Origin: Lachnospiraceae bacterium
GTDB lineage: Bacteria; Bacillota; Clostridia; Lachnospirales; Lachnospiraceae
DNA: 64,000 bases
NCBI GenBank assembly: GCA_024682375.1
Contig: JAIKZI010000039.1
Coordinates: 1 to 64,000 of the forward strand
Direction of reading: 5' to 3'
Both the position numbers and the translations under genes were made by a program. The notes under the pieces are model-generated. The model worked only from the letters and a program-made list of their open reading frames with translations, was not told where the DNA came from and did no database searches. Position 1 is the first letter of the stretch; each line of letters starts with the position of its first letter. Below are positions 7,250 to 16,760 of this stretch, piece after piece.

Positions 7250-9655
7250 ATGAAACACAATTTTAAGGCAATCGAGAAAAAATGGCAGGCAGCTTGGGCT
7301 GAAGATGAAATCTTTAAGGCAAGTGATAATACTGATAAGCCTAAGTTTTATGGTCTTGTTGAGTTCCCTTATCCATCAGGAGCAGGAATGCATGTAGGTC
7401 ATATAAAGGCTTATTCTTCAATTGAAGTTTTATCTAGAAAACGTCGTATGCAGGGTTACAATGTTTTGTTCCCAATCGGATTCGATGCTTTCGGTCTTCC
7501 TACAGAGAACTATGCTGTAAAGACAAACAAACATCCTCGTGTTATTACGGATGAAAATATTAAGAGATTTACAAAGCAGCTTAAAAGCGTAGGTTTCTCT
7601 TTTGATTATAGCCGTGTAATTGATACAACACAGGAAGATTATTATAAGTGGACACAGTGGATCTTCTTGAAAATGTTCGAGAAGGGACTCGTATTTAGAG
7701 ATAAGACTTTGGTTAATTATTGTCCACATTGCAAGGTTGTGCTTTCTAATGAAGACTCTCAGGGTGGAAAGTGCGATATCTGCCATAGCGATGTGATTCA
7801 GAAAGAAAAGGATGTTTGGTACCTTAGAATTACTGAATATGCTGATAAACTTCTTAAAGGACTTGATGATGTTGATTATCCAGAAAACATCAAACAGCAG
7901 CAGGTTAACTGGATTGGTAAATCTAGAGGTGCGTTTGTTAATTTCACTCTCGATGGAATTGATGAAAAGCTAAAAGTCTATACTACAAGACCTGATACAC
8001 TTTGTGGCGTTACTTTTATGGTAATCGCTCCAGAGCATCCTTTTATCGATAAATATGCTGATAAGATTTCTAATATGGATGAGATTCTTTCTTATAGAGA
8101 AGAATGTCAGAAGAAGTCTGAATTCGAAAGAACACAGCTTGTATCAAAAGATAAAACTGGTGTTAGAGTGGCTGGATTTAATGCTATAAACCCAATCACT
8201 AAGAAGGAAATTCCTGTATATATTTCAGATTATGTAATGATGGGTTATGGTACTGGAGCTATTATGGCTGTACCAGCTCATGATCAGAGAGACTGGGACT
8301 TCGCAAAGAAGTTCGATATCGATATAATTCCTGTAATCGAAGGAGGAGATGTTACTAAGGAAGCCTATACAGGTGATGGTAACATGATTAATTCTTTGTT
8401 CCTTGATGGTTACAAGAAAAAGAAAGATTCCATCAATCGTATGATTGAAGAGTTGGAAAAAATGGGTGTCGGTGAAGCTGGCGTTCAGTACAAGATGAAG
8501 GATTGGGCTTTCAATAGACAGCGTTATTGGGGTGAACCAATTCCAATCGTACATTGTCCTAATTGTGGAGATGTGGCTGTTCCATTTGATGAACTTCCAC
8601 TTAAGTTGCCAGAACTTGAGAACTTTGAGCCTGGTACAGATGGAGAATCACCACTTGCTAAGATTGATTCATTCGTAAACTGCAAATGTCCTAAATGTGG
8701 ATGTGATGCGAAGAGAGAGACTGATACAATGCCTCAGTGGGCTGGATCATCATGGTACTTCCTTCGTTATATCGATCCTCATAATGACAATGAGCTTGCA
8801 GCAAAAGAGAAGTTAAACTACTGGATGCCAGTTGACTGGTATAACGGTGGTATGGAGCATGTTACAAGACATCTTATTTATTCTAGATTCTGGCATCATT
8901 TCCTATATGATATCGGAGTTGTTGATTGTGAAGAACCATACAAGAAGCGTTCTGCTCAGGGTATGATTCTTGGAGAAGATGGACAGAAGATGTCTAAGTC
9001 TAGAGGAAATGTAATCGATCCGTTGGATATCGTAGATATCTATGGAGCTGATACACTTCGTACTTACGTACTCTTTATGGGTGAATATGGTGCGGCTGCT
9101 CCTTGGTCAGATGCATCAGTACGTGGATGTAAGAGATTCCTTGAGAGGTTTGCTAGTCTTACAGATATCGTTTCAGAAGAAGCCGATTCAGATAAGATTG
9201 AAACAGCAATTCATAAATGTATCAAGAAGGTATCAGAAGATATCGAGGCTATGAAGTTCAATACAGCAATTGCTGCTATGATGGGACTTTTGAATGATAT
9301 TATCAGTGAAGGACATATTACAAAAGACAATTTGACTCTTCTTGTAAAAATCCTTTCTCCATTTGCCCCTCATCTTGCAGAAGAGATGTATCATGAACTT
9401 GGAAATGAAGGTTATGTTTCTATTTCTAAATGGCCTGAATATGACCCTGAGAAGGTTGTAGATTCTACAATTGAGATTGCTGTTCAGGTTAATGGTAAAT
9501 TAAAGGCTACTATTGTGATTCCAAATGGTTGTGATAAGGACGAAGCTTTATCTATCGCTCATGATAATGAAGCTATTAAGAAAGCTTTGGAAGGAAAGAA
9601 TCTTGTAAAAGAGATTTATGTTCCTGGTAAGATCGTTAATTTAGTAGCAAAATAA
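7250..9655 (+). CDS. leuS: Leucyl-tRNA synthetase
   Basis: This class I aminoacyl-tRNA synthetase charges tRNA-Leu with leucine. The signature HVGH is at residues 48-51 and KMSKS near 579-583. The CP1 editing domain lies between them (YTTRPDTLCG, then GYGTGAIMAVPAHDQRD), as do cysteine pairs around CPHC. At 801 residues it has the normal bacterial length. The frame stays open to 7121, but the ATG at 7250 with AAGGTGG 9 bases upstream is the real start: MKHNFKAIEKKW matches the family N-terminus, and the promoter lies between 7182 and 7210. Confidence 0.97.
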   Translation: MKHNFKAIEKKWQAAWAEDEIFKASDNTDKPKFYGLVEFPYPSGAGMHVGHIKAYSSIEVLSRKRRMQGYNVLFPIGFDAFGLPTENYAVKTNKHPRVITDENIKRFTKQLKSVGFSFDYSRVIDTTQEDYYKWTQWIFLKMFEKGLVFRDKTLVNYCPHCKVVLSNEDSQGGKCDICHSDVIQKEKDVWYLRITEYADKLLKGLDDVDYPENIKQQQVNWIGKSRGAFVNFTLDGIDEKLKVYTTRPDTLCGVTFMVIAPEHPFIDKYADKISNMDEILSYREECQKKSEFERTQLVSKDKTGVRVAGFNAINPITKKEIPVYISDYVMMGYGTGAIMAVPAHDQRDWDFAKKFDIDIIPVIEGGDVTKEAYTGDGNMINSLFLDGYKKKKDSINRMIEELEKMGVGEAGVQYKMKDWAFNRQRYWGEPIPIVHCPNCGDVAVPFDELPLKLPELENFEPGTDGESPLAKIDSFVNCKCPKCGCDAKRETDTMPQWAGSSWYFLRYIDPHNDNELAAKEKLNYWMPVDWYNGGMEHVTRHLIYSRFWHHFLYDIGVVDCEEPYKKRSAQGMILGEDGQKMSKSRGNVIDPLDIVDIYGADTLRTYVLFMGEYGAAAPWSDASVRGCKRFLERFASLTDIVSEEADSDKIETAIHKCIKKVSEDIEAMKFNTAIAAMMGLLNDIISEGHITKDNLTLLVKILSPFAPHLAEEMYHELGNEGYVSISKWPEYDPEKVVDSTIEIAVQVNGKLKATIVIPNGCDKDEALSIAHDNEAIKKALEGKNLVKEIYVPGKIVNLVAK

Positions 9656-9667
9656 TATTTATTTTTT

Positions 9668-9704
9668 CGTCGTTTCCTAATATAATATTTATTAGGAAGC
9701 GACG
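9668..9704 (+). terminator. Hairpin after leuS, probable terminator or attenuator
   Basis: Arms 9668-9682 and 9690-9704 pair over 15 positions (one G-U) around a 7-base loop. TTCATTTTA follows, only a loose U tract, so termination may be partial. The next gene starts 21 bases further on. Confidence 0.6.
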
Positions 9705-9725
9705 TTCATTTTAGGGGTAAAAAGT

Positions 9726-10733
9726 ATGGGTAATGTTTTAATCTTAGAAACTAATGATCAAGACATGAAATTCTTGAAGACTCTACCAAAGTTTAGCGAT
9801 CATGAATTTGTTTTTACAAATGATCCTTCTGATGCACTTATGCAAATTCAGGTAGGGAATATTGATGTATTCGTCTGTCCTTATGAAATGGAATCTTTCT
9901 CGGCAGATGATATTCTTATGACAGCAAATATGATTCCGTCTAGACCTCTTTGTATTCTCACATCTGATGCTTCAAATATTCCAGGATTACTTGCTTGTTT
10001 AAATAATTTTTCAGTATTTAAGATGGTTGTAAAACCATTTCAAAATGTATTGGATTTAAAGGATAATATCGATGAAGCATTTGAAATGAGAAATAAGTTT
10101 GGCCTTAAATCTGATGATATGATTCTTGGACTTATTGGTGATTCTAAAGAGAGAGCTTTCTGGGAACACCATGATAAAATGATAGATTATAGATTTTTGC
10201 AACTTTTTTCCGGAGCATACACGGGATACAGAATTCATGATGTACTACGTGCACAAGAGGATTCAAAAGAAGGTCATGAAAAATTTGTAATCACTATGCT
10301 TATAAAGAATATCTGTGATTCTTTACTTAAATTTACAGCAGGAAATGCTAATTCTTTTTCTGAAATTATGACAGATATAAATGCGAAATATTCTAGAGAA
10401 CGTTCTAGATATTCTGCAGTAAAAGTTGATGAAGATGTATATAAAAAAGAAGGTGAAAAGTATGAATTGGTTTTTGTACTTTTGACTTTACTTGAGTATT
10501 GCAAACAGGCCTTTACTGAATTTAGATCAGAAATTAATGTTAAATCTGATGATGAGTGTTTTTATATTACTCATATTATAAAAATTGCAAATGACCCAGT
10601 AAAAGAGTTTGATGTAATTCATAAAGAAGTTTTATATGTTCTTTCTCGTGTATGTGAGAAGAGTTCTATAAACAAAAATGGCAATACATTAGGTGTTAGC
10701 GCTGTTTTGAAAATCAATGGGGAAAATTTATGA
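9726..10733 (+). CDS. Degenerate receiver-domain protein of unknown function
   Basis: Residues 1-125 look like a CheY-type receiver by hydrophobic pattern: VLILETND (strand 1), IDVFVCPYEME (strand 3), LCILTSD (strand 4, threonine kept) and VVKPFQN (conserved lysine and proline kept). The aspartate that should end strand 3 is missing (VCPYE), so phosphorylation is unlikely. Residues 130-335 match no family I recognise; they are mostly helical with no clear HATPase or DNA-binding motif. The ATG follows AGGGGTAAAAAGT, and the stop overlaps the icd start (ATGA), so both genes are translated together. A signalling or adaptor role linked to icd or the ABC-F gene is only an inference from the operon. 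Confidence 0.6.
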   Translation: MGNVLILETNDQDMKFLKTLPKFSDHEFVFTNDPSDALMQIQVGNIDVFVCPYEMESFSADDILMTANMIPSRPLCILTSDASNIPGLLACLNNFSVFKMVVKPFQNVLDLKDNIDEAFEMRNKFGLKSDDMILGLIGDSKERAFWEHHDKMIDYRFLQLFSGAYTGYRIHDVLRAQEDSKEGHEKFVITMLIKNICDSLLKFTAGNANSFSEIMTDINAKYSRERSRYSAVKVDEDVYKKEGEKYELVFVLLTLLEYCKQAFTEFRSEINVKSDDECFYITHIIKIANDPVKEFDVIHKEVLYVLSRVCEKSSINKNGNTLGVSAVLKINGENL

Positions 10734-11950
10734 AAAAGATTAAAATGACCAAACCTATCGTTGAGATGGATGGAGATGAGATGACAAGAATCCTTTGGAA
10801 GATGATAAAGGATGAATTGATTCTGCCTTACGTTAGTTTGAAAACGAAGTATTTTGATTTAGGGCTTAAGAATAGAGATAAGACTAATGATCAGGTGACA
10901 ATCGATGCCGCTTTTGCTACAAAGAAATATAAGGTAGCTGTAAAGTGTGCAACTATTACTCCGAACAACGATAGAATGGGCGAATACGGTCTTAAATCAT
11001 TATGGAAAAGTCCAAATGGAACTATTCGCTCTATTTTAGATGGTACAGTTTTTAGGACACCTATTATTGTAAAAGGAATTGATCCTGTAGTTACTTCTTG
11101 GAAGAAGCCTATTACAATAGCTAGACATGCATATGGAGATTTATATAAGGATTCTGAAATAAGGGTATCTGGTCCGGGAACTGTTACAATGACTTTTGCA
11201 CCTAGAGAATCTAATGAATGTAAGACATTAAAGATCTTCGAATTTGACGATTGTGGAGTGGTTTTAGGTCAGTACAATACCGATGAATCCATTCGTAAAT
11301 TTGCTAAGAGCTGTTTTGAATATGCTCTGGATATGAAAATGGATTTATGGTTTAGTGCTAAAGATACTATTTCAAAGATTTATGATCATAAATTTAAAGA
11401 TATATTTAATGAAGAATATGAAATAAATTATAAGAAAGCCTTTGAAGAAAATAGACTTACTTATTTTTATACACTTATCGATGATGCGGTTTCTCGTGTT
11501 ATGAAATCCGAAGGCGGATTTATCTGGGCTTTAAAGAATTATGATGGAGATGTTATGAGTGACATGGTTTCATCAGGTTTTGGCTCACTTGCAATGATGA
11601 CATCTGTACTTGTTTCACCGGACGGCTGTTACGAGTATGAAGCAGCTCATGGCACAGTTCAGAGACATTATTATAAACACTTAAAGGGCGAGAAAACTTC
11701 CACTAATCCAGTGGCAACAATTTTTGCGTGGAGCAATGCTCTTCGTAAAAGAGGTGAAATGGATGAAAATCAAGAATTAATAAGATTTTCAAACTGTTTG
11801 GAAGAAGCGACTTTAAGTACCATTGAAGAGGGCGAGATGACTGGTGATTTGTGTAGAATTACATCAATAAAAAAGCCTAAGCTTCTAAATAGTGAAGAAT
11901 TCATTCTTGCTATAAAGAAAAGACTTGAAAATAGAATTGAGGAGTTATAA
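10730..11950 (+). CDS. icd: NADP-type isocitrate dehydrogenase (homodimeric, eukaryote-like subfamily)
   Basis: The enzyme oxidatively decarboxylates isocitrate to 2-oxoglutarate in the cytoplasm and supplies the glutamate skeleton. At 406 residues it fits the subfamily shared by eukaryotes and some bacteria, not the E. coli type. Visible are VEMDGDEMTR, the substrate loop SPNGTIRSILDGTVFR, RHAYGD, the metal-site strand NYDGDVMSDM (family usually NYDGDVQSD) and the cofactor loop AAHGTVQRHY. It overlaps the preceding gene by 4 bases and the ABC-F start follows its stop directly. No citrate synthase or aconitase is nearby, so the rest of the branch is encoded elsewhere. Confidence 0.95.
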   Translation: MKKIKMTKPIVEMDGDEMTRILWKMIKDELILPYVSLKTKYFDLGLKNRDKTNDQVTIDAAFATKKYKVAVKCATITPNNDRMGEYGLKSLWKSPNGTIRSILDGTVFRTPIIVKGIDPVVTSWKKPITIARHAYGDLYKDSEIRVSGPGTVTMTFAPRESNECKTLKIFEFDDCGVVLGQYNTDESIRKFAKSCFEYALDMKMDLWFSAKDTISKIYDHKFKDIFNEEYEINYKKAFEENRLTYFYTLIDDAVSRVMKSEGGFIWALKNYDGDVMSDMVSSGFGSLAMMTSVLVSPDGCYEYEAAHGTVQRHYYKHLKGEKTSTNPVATIFAWSNALRKRGEMDENQELIRFSNCLEEATLSTIEEGEMTGDLCRITSIKKPKLLNSEEFILAIKKRLENRIEEL

Positions 11951-13861
11951 ATGTATTTATCCGTTTCCAATCTAAGCAAATCTTTTGGAGACAGAAGTTT
12001 ATTTGACGGGATTTCTTTTTCCCTAGATAAAAATGAAAGACTAGGAATTTGTGGCCCGAACGGTTGTGGAAAGACAACTTTACTTAAAATTTTGATGGGT
12101 GAAGAAGATTATGATAGTGGTTCTATAAATATTTCCGGAGACTTGAATGTTGGATATTTAGCTCAGTATCAGAGCGATATGTTGAAGGGAAATATTTTAG
12201 ATGTTGTACTTTCATCAAAATCTGAACTTATAAAGATGGAGTCAAAACTTCGTGATATGGAAGAGAAGATGAATTCTCTTTCGGGTGAAGAATTAAAGAT
12301 TCATCTTAATCATTATCATGAAGATATGAATCAGTTTGAAAAGGAAGGCGGTTATGTCTTTAGAAGCCAGGCTGTCGGTGTTTTAAAAGGTCTTGGCTTT
12401 TCTGAAGAAGAGTTTTCTTTAGATTTTAATAGCCTTTCAGGAGGACAGAAGACAAGAGTATCACTTGGTAGACTTCTTCTTTCTAATCCTGATATTTTAA
12501 TTCTTGATGAGCCTACAAACCACCTTGATATTTCATCTGTGGAATGGTTAGAGGGCTTTTTATCAAGCTATAATGGAGCTTTGATTCTGGTTTCTCATGA
12601 TAGATATTTCTTGGATCATATTATTGATCATGTACTTGATATAGCCGGTATGGATACTAGACTTTATACAGGAAATTATACCGAATATGTAGAGAAGAAA
12701 AGAATTATTGTAAATTCTGAACTCAAGGCTTTTGAAAAGCAGCAAGATAAGATTGCTCATGAGGAAGAGGTTATAAAAACTCTTCAGAGATTCAATCGTG
12801 AGAAATCTATTAAGAGAGCGGAATCTAGAAAAAAAGTCCTCGATAAAATAACTGTTTTGGATAAGCCTGAAGATTTGAAAGATCCTATGAGACTAAACTT
12901 TGTTTCAGGAACTAGAAGTGGTAACGATGTTCTTTGTGTTTCTGATTTGTCTAAAGGATTTGATGGAAATACACTTTTTTCCAATTTATCATTTCTTCTG
13001 ACTCGAAAAGAAAGACTTGCGATTTTAGGGGATAATGGAACTGGTAAAACAACCCTTCTTAGAATTTTAAATGGATTAATTCCACCAGATACTGGTACTG
13101 TGAAAATCGGATCAAATGTAACCATTGGTTATTATGATCAGGCACAGCAGAATCTATGTGATGATAATACAGTATTTACTGAACTTAGAAATGAGTATCC
13201 TACATTTAATGATACTAGAATCAGAAATACATTAGCTGCTTTTGGATTTAGTGGCGAAGAGGTGGATAAAAGAATATCTGATTTAAGTGGTGGTGAAAGA
13301 GGACGTGTTTCTCTTGCAAAGCTCACATTAAAAGATGCTAATCTTTTGATTTTAGATGAGCCTACAAACCATTTGGATATAAGAGCTAAAGAAATTCTTG
13401 AAGATGCATTATTAGAATACGAAGGCACTTTGCTTTTCGTATCTCATGATAGATATTTTGTTAATCGTATTGCTACCAGAATTATAGAGATTAATGAAGA
13501 TCTATGTAAATCTTATTTAGGAAATTATGACGATTATATTCAAAAGAAGAAAGAATTAGAAACTTCTACAATCGTCGAAGCTGAATCTGTAGAAAAGACA
13601 GAGAATAAGATTGACTACAATTTGCAGAAACAAGAAAAGGCTCGAAAACAAAAGATACAAAGAAGTATTGATAAAGTTGAAGAACGAATATCTATGCTTG
13701 AAGAGATTATTGACGGACTAGATTTGGAGATGGCAGACCCTAATAATGCTGTTAATTCGGCGAAGTTAAACGAGTTATCTGCGAAGAGACAAAAAGCGGA
13801 TGATGAGCTTTCCGAAAGGTATAGTGAATGGGAAGAACTTCAAGAAGAATTAAATGATTAG
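11951..13861 (+). CDS. ABC-F family ATPase (YdiF/Uup-like)
   Basis: This soluble protein has two ABC ATPase domains and no membrane segment. The first has GPNGCGKTT, LSGGQKTR and LILDEPTNHLD; the second has GDNGTGKTT, LSGGERGR and LILDEPTNHLD. The linker (about residues 255-305) is charged and helical, and residues 545-636 form a coiled-coil tail. At 636 residues, with both Walker sites intact, it fits ABC-F factors that act on the ribosome. Whether this one is a housekeeping factor or gives antibiotic protection cannot be read from the sequence, but its operon with icd favours housekeeping. It starts on the base after the icd stop. Confidence 0.9.
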   Translation: MYLSVSNLSKSFGDRSLFDGISFSLDKNERLGICGPNGCGKTTLLKILMGEEDYDSGSINISGDLNVGYLAQYQSDMLKGNILDVVLSSKSELIKMESKLRDMEEKMNSLSGEELKIHLNHYHEDMNQFEKEGGYVFRSQAVGVLKGLGFSEEEFSLDFNSLSGGQKTRVSLGRLLLSNPDILILDEPTNHLDISSVEWLEGFLSSYNGALILVSHDRYFLDHIIDHVLDIAGMDTRLYTGNYTEYVEKKRIIVNSELKAFEKQQDKIAHEEEVIKTLQRFNREKSIKRAESRKKVLDKITVLDKPEDLKDPMRLNFVSGTRSGNDVLCVSDLSKGFDGNTLFSNLSFLLTRKERLAILGDNGTGKTTLLRILNGLIPPDTGTVKIGSNVTIGYYDQAQQNLCDDNTVFTELRNEYPTFNDTRIRNTLAAFGFSGEEVDKRISDLSGGERGRVSLAKLTLKDANLLILDEPTNHLDIRAKEILEDALLEYEGTLLFVSHDRYFVNRIATRIIEINEDLCKSYLGNYDDYIQKKKELETSTIVEAESVEKTENKIDYNLQKQEKARKQKIQRSIDKVEERISMLEEIIDGLDLEMADPNNAVNSAKLNELSAKRQKADDELSERYSEWEELQEELND

Positions 13862-13871
13862 ACTAGATTGA

Positions 13872-13900
13872 TTGACAGAGAAATTAAAAATCACTAAAAT
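13872..13900 (+). promoter_or_regulatory. rex promoter
   Basis: TTGACA (13872-13877), 17 bases, TAAAAT (13895-13900), about 30 bases before the rex ATG. I see no Rex operator (TTGTTAA-type palindrome) overlapping it. Confidence 0.7.
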
Positions 13901-13931
13901 TGTTATATTCTAGTATAGAAAGGCTAAAGTT

Positions 13932-14558
13932 ATGGAAAAACCAATTTCACCAGCGGTAATTAGAAGAATGCCTAGATATTATAGATATCTCGGTGAATTA
14001 ATGAACGCGGGGGTTGAAAGAATCTCATCAAAGACTCTTTCAGAAAGAATGCATGTTACTGCATCACAGATCAGACAGGATCTGAATAATTTTGGAGGAT
14101 TCGGTCAGCAGGGATACGGTTACAATGTAAAGTATTTACATGATGAAATCGGAAAGATACTCGGTCTCGATAGAGAACATAATATAATTGTTATCGGTGT
14201 AGGTAATTTAGGTCAGGCCGTTGCTAACTATAGAAACTTCAAAGGCTTAGGCTTCAACATGGTTGGATTCTTCGATGTAAATCCTAATCTTAAAGGAAAG
14301 AAAATCGGTGGAGTTCCTATCATGATGGTAGATGAACTTGATGAGTTTATGAAGGATCACGACGTTGATATTTGTGCGCTTACACTTCCTAAGGATGTAG
14401 CTGGTCCTATGGCAGAAAAGGTTATGTCACTTGGTATCAAGGCAATTTGGAATTTTGCACTTGTTGACTTGGAAGTTCCGGAAGGTGTTATCGTAGAAAA
14501 TGTACATCTTTCTGACTCCCTAATGCAGTTATCTTATAAGGTATCTAAACTAAAATAA
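13932..14558 (+). CDS. rex: Redox-sensing transcriptional repressor Rex
   Basis: Rex is a dimeric repressor that leaves its operators when NADH rises relative to NAD+, controlling fermentation and energy genes. Residues 1-80 form the winged helix (SERMHVTASQIRQDLNNFGGFG). GVGNLGQ at 89-95 is the Rossmann dinucleotide loop, followed by the FDVNP strand end, and the C-terminal swapped helix is present. At 208 residues it has the standard length. It has its own promoter after the ABC-F gene, and the nnr gene two positions downstream also acts on NADH chemistry. Its targets are probably outside this window. Confidence 0.97.
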   Translation: MEKPISPAVIRRMPRYYRYLGELMNAGVERISSKTLSERMHVTASQIRQDLNNFGGFGQQGYGYNVKYLHDEIGKILGLDREHNIIVIGVGNLGQAVANYRNFKGLGFNMVGFFDVNPNLKGKKIGGVPIMMVDELDEFMKDHDVDICALTLPKDVAGPMAEKVMSLGIKAIWNFALVDLEVPEGVIVENVHLSDSLMQLSYKVSKLK

Positions 14559-14560
14559 TT

Positions 14561-15259
14561 ATGAATGAAGAGAATTTTCATATTGCAATAAATCAATCTA
14601 AAATTCCTCTTTTGGTGCTGGATAATAAATGGCACCGTCTTTTTGCTGTCCATGGAAAGCCTGATAACGTGTCAGGCTTAGAGCAGGAAATCAAAGATTT
14701 ACTTGCTCATCAGGGACAGCTTAATAATGATTTAAAATCCTTAAAGAAGATCAAGAATCAATTAATGGAAAACATAGTTTCTAATATGGGTGACTCTGAG
14801 GAAGTTGAAGTCGAAGATACCGACAAGGAAATGGCCAAAGATAAAAGACTTATTGAAGAAACAAATGCAAAGATGGAAGCCATCGAAGATGAGCTTCTCG
14901 AGATTCCACGCGATTTGGATCATAAAAACAAGGATTTAATGTTTGAGACGATGGGTTATTGCTACAATCATCTTAGAACTAATAAAAGAGAAGCAGAAGA
15001 GATTGATGCTTGGATCAAAGATATTCGTATAAAACTAAAAAAGAATATTATCAGAAAGCAAAACAGAATCATTAATAATAAGGAAATGTACTCTTATATG
15101 CACGACATTTTTGGTAGGGATGTACTAGATTTGTTTGATGTAAGATATGAAGATTTCGAAGAAAAGGCTTCTGAAGAAAAATCTTCCGATGAAAAAAAAT
15201 CTGATGGAAAGAATTCCAATGAGGAAAAATCCGAAGAAAAAAGAAAGGAAGAATCATGA
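14561..15259 (+). CDS. Coiled-coil protein of unknown function with a Lys/Glu/Ser tail
   Basis: I do not recognise a named domain. Residues 40-125 are heptad-rich and acidic, interrupted by an EVEVEDTDKE stretch. Residues 125-190 are helical and more basic. The last ~35 residues are low-complexity with repeated EEKS/DEKK units. There is no signal peptide or membrane segment. The start at 14561 is one base after the rex stop; it lacks a good ribosome site, so translation is probably coupled to rex. The stop overlaps the nnr start (ATGA). The N-terminus (KIPLLVLDNKWHRLF) looks like a conserved hydrophobic element. It may be a cytoplasmic scaffold, but no role can be assigned. Confidence 0.8.
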   Translation: MNEENFHIAINQSKIPLLVLDNKWHRLFAVHGKPDNVSGLEQEIKDLLAHQGQLNNDLKSLKKIKNQLMENIVSNMGDSEEVEVEDTDKEMAKDKRLIEETNAKMEAIEDELLEIPRDLDHKNKDLMFETMGYCYNHLRTNKREAEEIDAWIKDIRIKLKKNIIRKQNRIINNKEMYSYMHDIFGRDVLDLFDVRYEDFEEKASEEKSSDEKKSDGKNSNEEKSEEKRKEES

Positions 15260-16737
15260 AAAGAGTCCTGACTGGTCAAAGAATGAGAGATATTGATAGG
15301 GCTACAATCGAAGATATAAAAATGCCTGTTGAAGTACTTATCGAACGTGCTGCTTTACAGGTTTTTTCTTTTATAGAAAAGAATTATAAAAGAGATTCAA
15401 AGATTGCAATTGTAGCTGGAAGTGGAAGTAATGGTGCAGACGGCTTTGCTTTATATAGAATTATGAAGCTTCTTAGATACGATGTAAGCCTTTATCAGAT
15501 TGCAAATGATAATGAGTTATCTCCAAATACACAGAGACAGAAAAGAATTCTATCAAATTATGGACTTTCTGTATCAATGGATTTTCATGGTTTTGATGAA
15601 TACGACATCATAGTTGACGCAATTCTTGGAACTGGGCTTAATAGAGATGTATCTGGAGTCTGCGCTGATTGGTTGATCGCAATGGAAAAGGCATCAGCTG
15701 ATGTAATATCTATTGATATTCCAAGTGGAATTTCTTCAGAAGACGGAAAAGTAATGGGCACTTCAGTTCACGCAAAGCATACTATTACATTCGCTTATGC
15801 AAAATGTGGAGAGCTTTTGTACCCAGGAAGAGAATACGTCGGTAATCTTGTTGTTTGTGATGTTGGTATTTATGAAGATTCAAAAAGATATGGATATTTT
15901 AGATTAGAAAAGTCTGATTGTAAGGTATTACCTGATAGAATCGATGATTCTTATAAGGGAACTTATGGAAAAGTTTTATGCATCGCTTCAAATAAGGGAA
16001 TGTCCGGCGCTGCTTTTTTCGCTGGTATGGCAGCATATAGAATTGGAGCTGGACTTATAAAAGTATATGCTCCAGAAGCAAATAGAACTATTATTCAAAG
16101 TACATTACCTGAAGCGATAATAAGTACTTACGAGTCATTTGACGAAGACGGACTTATTGAAGAAATAAAATGGGCTGATTCAATTATTTTAGGGCCAGGA
16201 CTTGGAGAGGACAGAGTTGCTGAAAAGATTGTTGACTGTGTTCTTAAGAATTCCTCAGTTCCTGTAGTAGTTGACGCAAGTGCTCTTTCAATTATTGCAA
16301 AGAATACAGATAGGCTTAAATTACCACATTCAGAGTTGATTTTAACGCCTCATTTTGGTGAGATGGCTAAGCTTATGGGTGTTTCAATACCTTACATTCA
16401 TGAAAATGCACTAAGAACAGTAGAAGAATTTTCAAGAAATTATAATGTAACTTGTGTTTTAAAGGGTTCAACTACAATTATTTCTATTCCGTATGGGGAT
16501 ACGTTCTTTAGTACTCTTGGAAATAATGGTATGGCAACCGGTGGAAGCGGAGATGTTTTAGCTGGAATAATCGGCGGCGCACTTGGCTTTACACGTGATA
16601 TTAAAGATGCTGTAATTTCATCTGTTGTAATTCATTCAGAAGCTGGAAGGATTGCAAGTGAGAAGAAGGGACAGTATTCTATGACTGCTCGTGATATTTT
16701 AGATGGAATTTCTGAAGTCACAAAGCAACTTAATTAA
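15256..16737 (+). CDS. nnr: Bifunctional NAD(P)H-hydrate epimerase / ADP-dependent dehydratase
   Basis: This enzyme repairs NADHX and NADPHX, the hydrated forms of damaged cofactors. The N-terminal YjeF_N epimerase (about 1-215) contains GSGSNGADGFALYR from residue 55 and DAILGTGLNR. The C-terminal dehydratase (about 225-493) carries GPGLGE, VLKGSTT and the nucleotide site NGMATGGSGDVLAG near residue 424. Length and domain order match the fused bacterial form. It overlaps the coiled-coil gene by 4 bases and is followed 23 bases later by alr, a frequent neighbour in Firmicutes. The link with rex is thematic (NADH), not proven regulation. Confidence 0.96.
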   Translation: MKRVLTGQRMRDIDRATIEDIKMPVEVLIERAALQVFSFIEKNYKRDSKIAIVAGSGSNGADGFALYRIMKLLRYDVSLYQIANDNELSPNTQRQKRILSNYGLSVSMDFHGFDEYDIIVDAILGTGLNRDVSGVCADWLIAMEKASADVISIDIPSGISSEDGKVMGTSVHAKHTITFAYAKCGELLYPGREYVGNLVVCDVGIYEDSKRYGYFRLEKSDCKVLPDRIDDSYKGTYGKVLCIASNKGMSGAAFFAGMAAYRIGAGLIKVYAPEANRTIIQSTLPEAIISTYESFDEDGLIEEIKWADSIILGPGLGEDRVAEKIVDCVLKNSSVPVVVDASALSIIAKNTDRLKLPHSELILTPHFGEMAKLMGVSIPYIHENALRTVEEFSRNYNVTCVLKGSTTIISIPYGDTFFSTLGNNGMATGGSGDVLAGIIGGALGFTRDIKDAVISSVVIHSEAGRIASEKKGQYSMTARDILDGISEVTKQLN

Positions 16738-16760
16738 TTCTAGGAAGAAGGATTTAAATA

